From: Tanytarsus gracilentus | Lineage: Eukaryota; Arthropoda; Insecta; Diptera; Chironomidae | DNA: 64,000 bases | Direction: 5' to 3' | NCBI GenBank assembly: GCA_038502055.1 | Contig: JAXRKN010000033.1 | Coordinates: 1,364,001-1,428,000 of the forward strand | In this document: positions 10,501-22,666 of the stretch, in pieces | Layout: each line of letters starts with the position of its first letter | How positions within the stretch are numbered: the first letter of the stretch is position 1 | Program-made: the position numbers and the translations under genes | Notes under the pieces: model-generated | Told to the model about the DNA's origin: nothing | Database searches by the model: none | The model's input: the letters and a program-made list of their open reading frames with translations, nothing else

Positions 10501-13500
10501 TTAACTGTCAGTTATTCACACAACAGATTTCATCATCGCAGCAAAAAATTAAAATTATTGCACTTGTGGTGGAGTCAATTACGCTTTCATTTTTGTGATG
10601 CAATAAAAAGTTATCTCTGATGAGAGATTTTTTTTATACAAAGTTAGAAATAATTACAGCAGTCGTTAATTTGTGATATCCCATGAGAGTTTATGATCAA
10701 CAATCAATTTTCATGTCACGATAAATTTTTATGTTAATCGAGTAAAAATTTTAAATTTTTTTTGAGCTTTTGTTCAGCTCAAGTCATTGAATTAATTTAT
10801 GTGCATTTTCTCTCTTTTTTAAGTGGACAATTTAAAAGCTCTTGCGGTTTATTGTGACGTATTCGGAATAATAAATTAGCTAATAAGCGATTGATTAGTG
10901 AATGCTGATGATCTGTGAAGAATTTAAAAATAATTTATGACGTCAATTTGCCGCCTTTCATTTCGACCGCTGTTCATCGTGATATCACACAATATTAAGT
11001 CATTTTTTAATGGCCGACGATCATCAGACCATCTTTTATTTTCTGTAATGAGATGCTTCCAACTATATAATTAGATTCGCACACGGTTGGATGAGATGAA
11101 CTTTATGAGAGTTCTTCTTTACGCTAGAATGTTACCTCATCCAGAAAAAAAAATAATTTTCAAGGTTCTCGGGGTGGCAAAAACAATTTAAAAGTTTTAA
11201 AAATTCTTCTTCAATCAAATTAAAAATTTCTAACAAAGAAGAAGCAATGAAGTCACAACATCGTCGACTGCATGGCATGTGGATTTCATAAGAAGTAAAT
11301 CAAATAATTTTGACGTCGAAATCAATGAACTCTGATGTACCACTGCCATGGAATGTCTTGCCTGAATTTAAAATAATCAAAAGAATTTCATCATCAATCA
11401 TTTCTCGAGCAAAAGTTTTGAGCGACCTTCACGCAGTCTTCAAATCTGAATTCAAATTTTTTGTGCTCTTTTGAAAGTCTTTTTTTATGCGTGATTCACT
11501 GCTACCGTCAATTCACACTTGATGGCATGCACACAAAATAGCGGTCACTGATCACAATTCAAAATGATTGTCAAACGCAAAAAAAAATTTAAAAGATCGC
11601 TTAATTTTGTAATTTGCAAATCACACGCGATTTTTGTTTCTCCATGAAAAAAAAATTGTTTCATGGAAAAAATTTTAATTTTGGAGCAAAGGAGAAATTG
11701 ATTTTTTAAAATGTGTTTTAGAAGTTTAGAAAATTTTGATTTTTTATCAGCATTAATTCATCTTCATTTAAATAACAACGACTTAAAAATTATGTTTAAA
11801 AAAACCAGCAAAAAATGTTTCAATGTTAATTTAACACGTGATTGATTTTAAAATTTAGCGAACAAAATTTCACAACGTAAAAAAACCTGTCTCATGACGA
11901 TGATGAAACTAGAACTGCATGAGGTCGTTGTATTAAAAATATTTTCAATTGTTAAATATGGAAACGAAGCGTTTATAATCAGCATGAAAAGTCGATAAAC
12001 TCGAGTGCTTCTGGAATTCCTTCTTCTCTCTCATGACGAATTTCTCTTTAACTTTTTTAAATGTAATTAATTTTTATGCTTATCAACATTGACTGCTCGC
12101 TGTCCACATGAATTTATGATGTAACGCATCATAGATATATTGAAAAAATGCCGTTAATGCTCCTCGACAGCACATTGCCACACATATCAAACATAAATCC
12201 GATAAAATAATGAAACAAAAAAGTGCTGAGATTGCAAGTGGCCTTTCACTCTTTTCGGCTTTAGCGTTTAGAGCTTGGATATCACACTCATTACAATCAA
12301 TCATTAAATTGAGCAGATATGACAGTAATGCGAATAATAAAGGCTGCAACAATAAACATTTATGGATGCGAGTTCAGCCCCCCGAGAGCTGTATGTGAAA
12401 ACAAAAAAAAACAGTTAAAGAGATACTTCATACTTAGGGGCATTACTTCGATGTCAATGATAATGGACTATTGATGTGCTGATGCTCACTTCCAAACCAT
12501 TGTTTCACAATATTTCACTGTTGAGCGCTCTCTCGAGTTTGTTTTTCTCTTCATTGTCATCCGACTCGATATCGAAGCACTCACATAAATTTTTTTAAGC
12601 TAACCGCAACCTTATAAAATCGACACATCTCTTTCTCTATCTTTACATAAGTCGGCATGTTGATAATTACTTACTCAACCTCGCCTCATATCGTGGTCAT
12701 CATCGTCAGCATCATTAGAGTCGTCACTTCATTAAATCGAAATCAAAGATTTTTCTTTCGAAGCAACGATTTAATTTTTAAGAGAAGAGAAAAATGAGAT
12801 TTTAATCTCGAGTTGGTTAATTTCTTTTTTGTCAACGTTGCAAAAAAAATTAATCACTTTATGTGAGTGGCTTTTCCTCAATTTTCTATAATTTGCGGGA
12901 TTTGTTTTTAGCATGCGTAGCTTTCACTTAAACAACATTTTTTTACAATTGTCGTTGTCTTTTTAGTTAATTACATTTATGTACTTAACTTCCAACCCTT
13001 GTTGAGGTTTTTGATTTATTTTGAAATAAATTTTAAATTTCTTTTATTTCTCATCAGAAAAAAAACTTCCATTGACTCAAATAATTTATTGAAGCCACTC
13101 ATGACATTCAAACGACTAAAATTGAGTGTTGACTGATATAACCGAAGAAAAAAGTTTTGTTTTCGCCGCCAATAACGTGAAATTCAAGGATTATCATAAC
13201 ACATCCAAAAATAATTGACATTGTGCAGTGGTCTCCACCTCTTCAATGATTATTGTAATTGCTGTTGACGATGTCGCGGTTGAGGTCTTTTAAAATTCAA
13301 TTTATCAACAGGGCAATTTTGTGGACTAACCACAACATGTGGAGGTAATAGCTAGTTTAATTTTTTTTATGCTGTAATGAAAGTCGCAACACTTTTAAGA
13401 GTCATTAAAGTGCGATTATTTAAGTTGATAGAGAGGAGAAATATTTAGCGAAGTATTTTGCTCAAGAGAGTAAATTAGCAACTTAACAAATCGATTGGCA

Positions 13501-16500
13501 TAATTCCAAAAAAAAATCATACCAAAATCCTATTTGGGATTTAGTATTTTCACAAATCACAATCCACTCCATTGCTAAATTTTTATTAAACTAAAACATT
13601 TTTCGAGATCAAATTTTTAGAACAAAAAAATAAGTTCTTATCTCGTGAGTAACTCTTAGAATGCATTAAAATAAAAAAAACCCAAAGATAAAGAGTTAAA
13701 ATTTTTTTTTACAATTTTCTACATTTTTTAGGTCATGATTTGTTCAAATTTAATTTACTCATGCCGCTCACACCTCATAAACATTTAAAGTAAAAAAATG
13801 AGTACACTAAATGTAGATTTTATTGTTAGCTACAGTATATATAGTTAATATTGAGAGATAAGGAAAAAGCTTTCGATAATATTGAATGGAAATGACGAGG
13901 TGATCCACTGCTGTGCATTGACATTTTTTTTTGTTATTGTTTAAGGCTCATTGAAAGTTTTATGAATGACATACAGTTTTGTCAAGACGTTTCCTAAGTT
14001 GTTAATCCTTCAAACAGACGACTTTAAGAGAAGCCATAAGAAATATTTATGATGCAAAAATTGTGACGTGTTTGCGAGTTTTTTATTACAGAAAACTTGC
14101 AAAAGTTTTATTGTTCAAAAAATTCACTTTCGATTGAACTTGAATTGGAATTCTCTTGCAAAAGTTAATAGAAAAATCACTTCAAAAATTTTACATTGTA
14201 AGAACTAAAAAAATACCAATGACGCACATTCACCACTCCCTGCATTAAAAAGTAAGAATATTTATCATCAACGTTTTCCACAACATCTTCTCGCACCTAA
14301 AAACACGAGTTAAAAAATTCTCGAGAATCGTCTGAAATCACGTTATTTGCGTGACCACAGAAGCTCTCGTTGTGATAGACATGCTTACGAAAAAAAAAAG
14401 TTCAACCACGTGGAAGTGCTTCAACACTCAAACAAAAAGGAGTGACAGGTGGCAAAGAAAGACCGACTCAGGTTAATGATGATGATGATGCGATGTAGAG
14501 TGACCCATGACATAAGTAATTAATAAACTGACAGTTTTTAAAGAATAAAAATATTTTCGACACGAAGACGAATCGTGACGGTAGAAAAAAGATGGCATTG
14601 AACTTGATCTGAAGATTTTTTTTTGTGTTTAAAGAATGCAGCGAAAAAAAGTAAAAGTCATAACATGTCGCTTACACTTGCCAAGTGAGAGCGAGTGCAG
14701 AGATTCCGAGAGAGTTTGATTATGCAATTTTCATCGTATTAAAACCGGATGATGACCAGCGCAAAGAAATTTTTCTCTCTCGGCAAATTGAAAAGCTAAA
14801 AATCATCGCTTTATATTGGCGCTCTGCGATTTTATAATCATTGAGATATTGTAAGGGCTATTGGAGATTATTTACACATTTTGCAGTGTGACTGCCATTG
14901 TTCCATCAAGTGTGTGAATTCGCATTGAAATCTCTTTCTCGGTAATTAATTTTTCTTTCATCTCAATTAAGCGCGCTTTTAATTATTAAATAAAAATCTA
15001 TGAGAGAGCTTGATGCGGTGAGAGCGTGTGCGATGCGTTATGAAATGGAAATTTAAATGACTGAATATTTGTTCGCCGATGGAATTTGTGTGCATGAGTG
15101 TGAAAATTGTTTTTTTTTTGTGTTATCTATTGAGAGATATTTTTTGTTGAATTGATTTTTTATCGGTCATAAAATGTGAGATTTACATTTTCAAAAATTT
15201 TTGAAGATCGAAAAAAATTGAAGGTAAAAAAATAAAATTAAAATTTTGGTTGTTTAATTTTTAAAGAAAATATTTTCATTAAATTTGTTTAAGTTGAAAC
15301 AAATTTTGTCAACAAGAAAATGGCAAAGTCAGAACTTGCATTTTTTGCTGAATTTATTTCCTGGTTAAATTACTTTTGTAACATATAAATTTAGCTCAAA
15401 CAAAAACTTGAAAAGCTTTTTTTAAAAAAATTCCTAATATTTTTTGTCAATTTTTAAAAAATTTCAAAACATGTAAAATTTCACAAAAATCAGATTTCTC
15501 TATCAAAAATAATTTCTAAAGTTTTCCAAAAAAAATTCCAAATTTTTATTTTGATGCACATGATGAATTTTCATGCACAAATCTAAATCTCTCTATGTAG
15601 CATTGAAATTTCTATGATTTTTATCACACGCAGCATCGCATGCCATTCCAACATGATTGAATTAATTCATAATCTAAAATGATTTTCTCACTCTTTAATG
15701 TCTTAAAGTAAAACAAGAAAAGCTTTTTGTGCTCTCACACCCGAGAAAAATTCAACGTAGAGAAATCAATTAAGAGAAATGTAAAAATATTTACGTGTGT
15801 GTGTGCGTTTAAATGGACCAGAAAAAGAGTAGCAAATATAATTAATGTGGCACGCATGTGACGCGAGAGCAACTAGGAAATAATTCAATATTACTTTCCA
15901 TCACCTGCATATAAAAATGTTGATCCCGAGAGCGATTATAATTAGTTAATGGATGTAAATGCTAACCGTGTGTACATTTGGAACAATAATGTGAAGATAT
16001 CTCAAGCACTTCCGTATAAATGCTCGATTCAATTAGAAGGAGTTAAATGTGAATGGATGAGACAAAAAAAATATCAATGACACCGCCAAGTTTGACTTTG
16101 TGCCAAAAAAAGATATCGAAAACCTGTTGATATTCCCTTCTCTGTTGGATGCAGCATTGAAACGAAGATGTACCTCGTGACCGAAATACCAGGAAAAAAA
16201 CAACACAAAAAAGATCGAAAGAGTTAGAGGAGATTTGTGTTGTGTAATGCTTAATAGCCATCATCATAAACTATTATCAACCTGCTCTCGCCATCTCTCC
16301 GGATTTTTTATGCTCTCTGTGGCATTTTCAAAATTATACAGGCAGAAATCGTCAAATGAAAAATTTTCTCTCACATGTTACATTAAATTACGACAGATAC
16401 ATAAAAAAAATTAATACAGTCAGGTTGTAAAAAAATTTAACATGATTGCCGAACATGTACAAATCTCAATATTTTTATAGCGAATTGAATTTTTTTTCGT

Positions 16501-18622
16501 TAGTTGTTTCCTTTCGCGCATTTTTGTGGTGTGTTAAACAGATTTTGATTGAGTGAGGAATTTTATTTTAAAAATTTAATGGAATTTTAAAATCCAGGAT
16601 TTTTTTAAAAAATGTTTTTTATAGATTTTAAAAAATTTTCTTTAAAATTTGGTATTTTTAAGGATTTTAAATCGATTAATTTTTAAAAACTTGCTCAAAA
16701 TTTTCATTTTGAATTTTCAATTAATCTTTTAATTAAATGCAGTTTTCTGGGTCATTTTGTAATTTTTTTGCGCGACCAAATTCATCCAAAGAACACAGTC
16801 AACAGACAACGAAAATTAAAATAAGAAAACCTTCACTTTTGTTCCAGATCCATTAATTAATTATGTGCATTTCGACTAAGATCCTCATTTTATTTACGCT
16901 CGCGTGTAATTTCGTGAACACGTTTTAATTTTCCGTTTTCACTGTTCATTTGTAGAAAGTTGATCAAAAATGGAAATAAGGAACAAAAATCTGACGAAAA
17001 AAGTGAATAAACTTAATACTTCAAGAACTCAAAAACCAGATTTTTGTGTTTGTCTTCGCTATTTACACTGATAAATTTTGCAGCCCGAAAAATTTTTACG
17101 AAAAAAAAATATTTCACAAAGAAGGTTCACGTATGAGTTGACTTCAATTATCATATTTTTCATGGATTTACTCAAGATTTTTTAAACATCAGTGATAAAA
17201 AAGATTAATATGTTCGACTGTTGTATACATACTTGATGACAGTTTGAGTCATGATGGATATTGAATATTTCAATCACACACTAAAATATTTCTCTTTCTT
17301 TTTTAGCACTCAAAAAAATCTCTTTAATTTATTCACACTTGTCTGCTAATTTTTTTTTAATTTTTCCAACTATTTAAAAGAAAATGAGTGTCCACTGTTG
17401 AGGATGGTGGGGAATTTAAATTTACTGATCGCGATATGCGTGATTAAAGCTTTTTCTCTCGACTTGCACTGCCGGTGTCTGCGGAAGAACTGAAAGCATT
17501 CAGCTGAGCTGTTAACGATTTTATATTGCTTAACACTTTTTTTTTCTCTCCGCTCTTTCGTGTTAAGCTCACATTTCGAATGTTTTCTCATGTTTTGCTG
17601 TCGATGTTGCTGAGCATGCAGTCCACGCGAGCTTTTATGATTTTATTTTTCTTCTTAAGAACTTGAGGAAGTAAAAATGTTGTGTTTGAGAATATTTAAA
17701 AAAATATTTTTTGTTTCATTTTTCTTGCCGTATAAAATTAGCATTTGAAGTTAAATTCTGAAAACATTTTCACACCTTCAAAATGGAAATTTATGTTAAT
17801 GAAAAATTATTCATCGCATCGTTTCAAAACAAAATTGAGAAATTAGGATTTTACATGATTTTAGCTTTTTAGAATGAATTAGTAAAAATATTTTATTACT
17901 TTTTGCAACAATTTTATTTAAAAATCACCCTTAAGGGTGTTAAAAAATGCGACATTGAGATAAAATTGGAACATGAGCCCAAAACATTTAAATAATTACA
18001 CGATTGGGATTGACTTTAACATCTTTTTAAGCGCGAATCAAATTTACCTCAAACTCAACACTAAAAATTCTTTTCCAACAAGTTTGCGCAATTTTATTAA
18101 TTGATATTTAAAAAATCTCAAAGCGGCGGCAGCACTCAAACAGCGCAAATTGTTATAAAACCATCATCATATCGTTTTTTTTAATGAATATCGTTCTCAA
18201 TTAATAATTTGAATGGACTTTTAATAAATTATAAATTAAACGGGCTCTCTTGTGTGTGCACACACTTCGAGTTTATGTTGCGATTGAGCGAGATAAACTT
18301 TAGTATTTACAGGCAGCTTGCCGAATATATCTGAGAGAAAAATCGCCATATGAATAAAAATAATTAACCTTTAGCATTTTGACATGACACACACACACAC
18401 ACACACACACACTGACTGGAGAGAATTGCGCGCTTTCTGCATTAATTCACAAATCATAAAAAAGAGTGCGAAAACTTACATTTTCTTGTGCTGTCCATCA
18501 CTATTATTATTTTCAGCATCGTTCGTGTTATCCAATGTGATTGTCTCTAAATCATTATTGTAGGTTTTTAAATTTTTGTTATCCTTAAGCAATTTCACGT
18601 CCACTTGCTCATTAGCCGTCAT
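4598..18622 (-). CDS. Neprilysin-like M13 metallopeptidase, gene C (type II membrane, 807 aa)
   Basis: A complete membrane neprilysin. Thirteen exons: 18622-18480, 7630-7497, 7328-6948, 6889-6678, 6623-6447, 6384-6289, 6235-6114, 6059-5491, 5422-5400, 5339-5258, 5193-5012, 4950-4800 and 4749-4598. They total 2424 nt. The first exon encodes a polar cytoplasmic tail (MTANEQVDVKLL...) ending at a GTAAGT donor. It joins in frame to NPNWWRRR, basic residues followed by a transmembrane helix at about 60-83, the layout of type II M13 enzymes. Catalytic features are intact: CDDFYEFSCG, NAFY (601-604), HEITH (642-646), GENIAD (E704, D708), C-terminal CEVW. The 10.8-kb first intron carries a repeat element. 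An ATG at 7656 could start a shorter form, but TTGCAG at 7636-7631 is a good acceptor and the upstream exon fits, so I prefer the long form. One exon is only 23 nt. Confidence 0.9.
8041..8690 (+). repeat. Degenerate 129-bp tandem array in copy 1
   Basis: Units are marked by GTTCTGAAAAATGGACATT near 8165, 8290 (with an ATTTGG deletion), 8410 (diverged) and 8540, about 125-129 bp apart. Compared with copy 2 the units carry more indels and no long frame survives. The last unit grades into a segment with GGCCGTCCATGGCACGACC that all copies share. Confidence 0.85.
8853..8882 (+). repeat. GGAC tetranucleotide tract, copy 1
   Basis: About seven uninterrupted GACG/GGAC units within the 3' tail of the element. 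Its length differs from copies 2 and 3, so this is an unstable microsatellite carried by the element. Confidence 0.95.
12083..12352 (-). other. Cys-rich, two-helix open frame in intron (doubtful)
   Basis: An open frame on the same strand as the host gene. It encodes two hydrophobic stretches (LFALLSYLLNLMI and ALFCFIILSDLCLICVAMCC) with several cysteines. No ATG opens the whole frame, but an internal ATG gives 73 aa, and TTGTTGCAG just upstream could be a splice acceptor. No clear donor follows before the stop. It is not recognised. It may be an unannotated exon of a nested gene or chance. Confidence 0.15.
18387..18412 (+). repeat. (AC)13 microsatellite
   Basis: Twenty-six bases of perfect AC repeat about 70 bp inside intron 1 of neprilysin gene C, just past its first donor site. 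Confidence 0.98.
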
Positions 18623-19151
18623 AATGAACCATGAACCACAGAGAAAAAATATGAGAACCGCTGGCTGCTGCTTACAGCCACGAAAGAAGAGATGAAACTA
18701 ACAAGCGACTGCTTCGGATGCTTCTTTCTTCTCTCTCGCGTGCCATGCTAACTCGAGTCAAATAAAAATTTGTCCAATACTCTTCATTCCGGCTAAACTG
18801 GATTTTTTGGCTGCCAATTAAGATTCTTAAGATGCTTCTTTTTTTCTTGAATTAATTAAAGCTTGTTCATATCAATTATGACACAAAGAAAAAGCGCGCA
18901 CTCATCACCATAAAAGCGGCGCTCTCGTAAAAAAAAAACATTTGGGATTTATGGTTACTTTGTGTTAAAAATAAAAATGCGCTCAATACACCTTCGATTA
19001 AGTAAAATTAGGTTTTTAAAAATTTGCGTCAATTAACAGGTTTCCGAATTGATATTCTTTAATCTTTAATCGCGGCCACTGGCACCATCTGAAAGTCTAT
19101 GACATCACTGAGAGTCAAAAAATCATATTGAATTCTTTTAGCCATTAATTT
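18623..19151. other. Spacer between neprilysin gene C and RpS18
   Basis: About 0.5 kb with the 5' UTR and promoter of neprilysin gene C (minus strand) and the sequence beyond the RpS18 poly(A) signal. A pyrimidine/purine-biased stretch lies near 18716-18740. No gene is seen. Confidence 0.6.
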
Positions 19152-19157
19152 TTTATT
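19152..19157 (-). terminator. Poly(A) signal AATAAA of RpS18
   Basis: TTTATT on the plus strand, about 70 bp past the RpS18 stop codon. Confidence 0.7.
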
Positions 19158-19226
19158 TTTATGACAATTCTTAAAATGTTTGTGCACATGATGTTGAAAT
19201 ACGCACAATTTGAATATGCAGAATGT

Positions 19227-19749
19227 TTACTTCTTCTTTGACACACCAACAGTGCGTCCACGACGACCGGTTGTCTTGGTATGTTGACCACGAACACGAA
19301 GTCCCCAGTAGTGACGCATACCACGGTGAGCACGAATCTTCTTTAGACGCTCCAAATCTTCACGCAATTTTGAATCAACTAACGATGAAGTGAGCTGTGA
19401 ATATTTGCCATCAATGATATCCTTTTGTCTGTTCAAGAACCAGTCGGGGATTTTATATTGACGTGGATTGGAAATGATTGTGACGATCTTTTCGACCTAT
19501 AAATTAAAATTGAAATTTTATTAACTATGCGATTGATTTTAATAGCAATTTTTAACTCACCTCCTCTTCTGTGCATTCACCAGCACGTTTCTCAATATCA
19601 ACATCGGCCTTACGAAGGACAACGTTCGAGTAACGACGACCGACACCCTTGATGGCAGTCATGGCAATTGGAACCTTGCGTTTACCATCAATGTTGGTGC
19701 TCATGATACGCAAAATGTGCTGAAATTTTTCGGGTAAGACGAGAGACAT
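19227..19749 (-). CDS. RpS18: Ribosomal protein S18 (uS13), cytosolic
   Basis: The 152-aa small-subunit protein uS13, which sits in the head of the 40S subunit and contacts the 60S subunit and P-site tRNA. Two coding exons, 19749-19561 (MSLVLPEKFQHILRIM ... GECTEEE) and 19496-19227 (VEKIVTIISNPRQY ... ending VGVSKKK), are joined at a phase-0 intron with GTGAGT and TATAG ends. The length equals that of the fly and human proteins, and the C-terminal basic run with HTKTTGRRGRTVGVS is diagnostic. A third, non-coding exon lies upstream at 20199-20161: a TTTTAG acceptor (exon from 19760) sits 11 bp before the ATG, making a 5' UTR intron of about 400 bp. This is usual for ribosomal protein genes. 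Nothing is broken. Confidence 0.98.
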
Positions 19750-20160
19750 CTTTGTTGATTCTAAAATGATAAAGAGAAAATTATAATTAGCTAAAATTCA
19801 TAAAAATAATTTTTGTGAAAATATTCAGATAACCTCAAATGATTTTATTTCTAAAATATTTAAAATTTTGTTTAAAACTTTCACGGGAAGTCAATTTTAA
19901 TAGCTATAACTGTATACGAATGCTTGCAAGACATGCTTAATTAACTATATCATTAAAATTCAAGAGCCTTGTTGACATTTTTCAAAAAAAAATTAAAATC
20001 TTGAATGTAAAAATTGAAAATTTATTTTTCCACATTTTTCACGAAGTTTTCTACCAATCTTTGACGTTTTTTAGGACTATCCTTGGGTTATCTCAATATT
20101 TCACTTATTTATTCTTAATTAATCACTTTGGAAACTAGATTTTTATTAAAATTTACTTAC

Positions 20161-20199
20161 TTGCACGATACAAATTGACCGAGATGCAAAAAGGAAAAG
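20161..20199 (-). promoter_or_regulatory. RpS18 first exon with 5'TOP motif
   Basis: Read on the minus strand this begins CTTTTCCTTTTTGC, a terminal oligopyrimidine tract of the kind that places ribosomal protein mRNAs under TOR/LARP1 translational control. It ends at a strong donor (GCAA then GTAAGT). No ATG is present in it. The transcription start is therefore inferred at about 20199. Confidence 0.7.
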
Positions 20200-20571
20200 A
20201 AAGATGCGAAAAAGTTAAAGTCTCAATTTAAATTTTTTAAAGACGTTACACAAATATTAGAAGTTCAAATCTGCTGGATCTTAAAGTTTAAGTTTTCAAT
20301 TTAAATTAAATCTGAATCTGAATTAGACAACAAAGACGGCAAAAAGAGAGATAAACTTAATAATAATTCTTTTATTAAGAAGTGGTAAGTTCTTAATACA
20401 AGATTCAAGCGAAAATCTATGAATTTTTTTTGGAAAATTTACCGAAACTTAATTGCACAAAAAATTTACTCAAACTTCATTTCAAACTTGTGGAAATTTG
20501 CTTAAGATTTGAAAATTGATTATTAGTAGTTAGTAAAATGATTTTTTAAACTCTATTTAGCGCTTTTAAAG

Positions 20572-20850
20572 ATGAGTTTTAACATGATGGACCTGATGGA
20601 TTGCCTGGATGAAGTGACAATCGGTAGAATTGATGTAGTTTACAACGACAGAAAGGTATCGTTCAATGTCAATTTGCTAACGAAAGTTCAAGACTTCATC
20701 AAAGAAATTACGGGCAATTGTAATACAGAAATTTTTGAGCTTCAATTCAGCTATGGGTGGATACTCCGAAAAGAAGTGAGTCTTCGCTGCGAAGGGGTTG
20801 AGAATAACACACTTCTCTATCTCTTCGACGTCCAACCGATTAAATTTTAA
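20572..20850 (+). CDS. Small orphan protein, possible ubiquitin-like fold (92 aa)
   Basis: A single-exon frame beginning MSFNMMDLMDCLDE. I do not recognise the gene. The body reads like a beta-grasp domain: a strand with IDVVYNDRKVSFNVN, a helix with KVQDFIKEI, a strand with IFELQFSYG, and a last strand with NTLLYLFDVQ that resembles the STLHLVLR end of ubiquitin. It ends KF with no C-terminal GG, so it could not be conjugated as ubiquitin is. It lies head-to-head with RpS18, about 370 bp from the RpS18 start, and has no canonical AATAAA close behind it. It may be a fast-evolving gene or a retrocopy fragment. The fold is my inference from the pattern of strands and helix, with no key residue to confirm it. 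Confidence 0.5.
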   Translation: MSFNMMDLMDCLDEVTIGRIDVVYNDRKVSFNVNLLTKVQDFIKEITGNCNTEIFELQFSYGWILRKEVSLRCEGVENNTLLYLFDVQPIKF

Positions 20851-21006
20851 ATAATATCCACATGAATTTATAAGTTCCCCTCTAAATTTCATATTATTAA
20901 TGGCTGTATGTTAACGACCTCCTTCTTTAATACTAATGTATAAGTTTTAGAAAAATAATATAAATGAATTATATGGCAAATATTAATGATTTAAACTAAT
21001 GATTTT

Positions 21007-21012
21007 TTTATT
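21007..21012 (-). terminator. Poly(A) signal AATAAA of the zinc-finger gene
   Basis: TTTATT on the plus strand, 83 bp past the zinc-finger stop codon. Confidence 0.6.
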
Positions 21013-21094
21013 CACTGATTCTGCTCTCTAAGACTAATTTATAAATACTTTCTTAAATTGCTTAAAATATTGATCGTTGATCGAAAGGAGATTC

Positions 21095-22666
21095 TTAAAC
21101 CTCATCGCGCATGTAGGCGGGCTTTTGATATAAGTCGGGATGCATTTTCTTCCGATGACAGAGCATGTTGCTTTGATTTCTAAAGGTTTTCGGACAAAAA
21201 CTGCATGTGTAAAGCTCTTGGAGTGTATGAACAGATGCCTCGTGGTCAATTAAATTTCGCGATCGTTTAAAGCTCTTCTCGCAATACCGACACTGGAATG
21301 TTGCAGCTCTAACGTGCACATACTGGATGTGTTTTTTGAGTGCATTCTGATTGGGTGAAACTTTACCGCAATAACTACAAGTATTTTCCATTGATTCGGT
21401 GTCATGATTCTTGCGGTGTCTCTTATATGTTTTTAAATTGCTCAAATAGTGGCCACATATTTCACATTTGATGCGATCTTCTGGTCGTTTAAAGTGAATT
21501 TGTCGATGCTCTTCGACAGCATGTTTAGTTTTGAACGTCTTTGAGCAGATATCGCAAATGACAGCGTCCTCACTGGCGTGCGTATAGTCAATGTGATGCT
21601 TTAAACGTGCTTGATTTACAAACTTCTTGCCACAATTTTCTATTGGACACTCGAGCTGTGGTTCAACATTATCGAATACATGGACCGACATGAGATGATT
21701 GCGAACTTGAAACTTCTTGGCGAATACTTTGGGACAGTGATCACATCGCTGCAATTTGAAAATGATATTTTAAAAATTTAAAATATATTAAAAGTCTTAC
21801 AAATTGTTTGTCAACTTCGTGACACGCCATGTGCTTCATTAGATAACTCCGTGAGTTGAATCCCTTTTCGCAGAAAGTGCAGCTATAAGCTAAATCGTAA
21901 TGAGAGTTAACGTGATCAATCAATCGACATTTTTGCTTAAACTTTCGTCCACAACAGATGAAGAAGCCCTCGACACCGTGCATTTCTTTATAGTGTAATT
22001 TAGCTTCCTTGAAATTTATCAGATCCTCACAACAGTAGTCACAATTTGTATTGACAGTGTCTCGAATACGTTGATCATCTGCACTTTCATTGAGTGAATC
22101 ACAATCGACTCGTTCCTTTCTCGGACGACCTTTTCTCCCCTTGCTGGTCGACGGCTCCGGCATTGGTGTCAAAAGTGATTCTTGTGAGTATTCGTCAATC
22201 CAATTCATTTCGATTTGAGTCTCTTCTCTCTCCTCATCATCTGGCTCTTCAATTTTTATCATCATTTGTTCGTCACTCATGTCTGCAGATGATTTCTGCT
22301 TGCTGCCATGCACTTCCTCATAGACAATCAAATTATCTGGCTCCTTTTTTTGTCCGTGAGCATTTAAATTTTCATATAATCCATAATTGATGGCAATTGA
22401 GTCGTGAAATGTATGAAATTCGCTGAGCTGAACGTAGCATCTAAAACAAACCTGCTCGCTTTTGGTTTCATTGAGAATCCGCTGGAAGTTTAAAAAATAT
22501 TTAAGAAAAAAATTTAATTTTTTAATTTTTCAACTCTTACCTCGCCAAAAGTGAGATAAATTCGAATTAAATCGCCGACGAGCAGATCTTGTGCATCTTT
22601 AACGCTATCATTGATGTTGGTTGCGTTTGTTTTCGACGGATTTAAGCATAAAATACAAAATCCCAT
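21095..22666 (-). CDS. ZAD-C2H2 zinc-finger transcription factor (486 aa)
   Basis: A nuclear DNA-binding protein of the insect-expanded ZAD family. Three exons: 22666-22541, 22481-21801 and 21748-21095 (126+681+654 nt). The N-terminal ZAD is shown by CILC (C4, C7) and CFRC (C54, C57), with the intron inside the domain. The linker is acidic and contains GRKGRPRKER, an AT-hook-like motif. About ten C2H2 fingers follow, three before the second intron (one with a degenerate ICC first half) and seven regular ones after it (CDHC, CPIENC, CDIC, CEIC, CSYC, CRYC, CSFC). ZAD proteins dimerise, and many bind single genomic sites or insulators. The ortholog cannot be named from sequence alone. It shares an upstream region of 289 bp with the divergent TMEM256 gene. 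Confidence 0.93.

Larger units (their letters stand above)
8930..18479. other. Long intron 1 of neprilysin gene C (remainder)
   Basis: About 9.5 kb between the repeat element and the first coding exon of gene C. It is AT-rich (many A and T runs) with no confident gene. Weak open frames are scattered through it. The only ones with protein-like composition are noted separately (12083-12352). Large first introns often hold enhancers or nested non-coding genes, but nothing specific can be supported. Confidence 0.6.

Noticed and set aside
19762..20160. Intronic snoRNA in the RpS18 leader intron
   Set aside because: Ribosomal protein introns often host snoRNAs, but I could not find paired C/D boxes or an H/ACA fold with spacing I trust.
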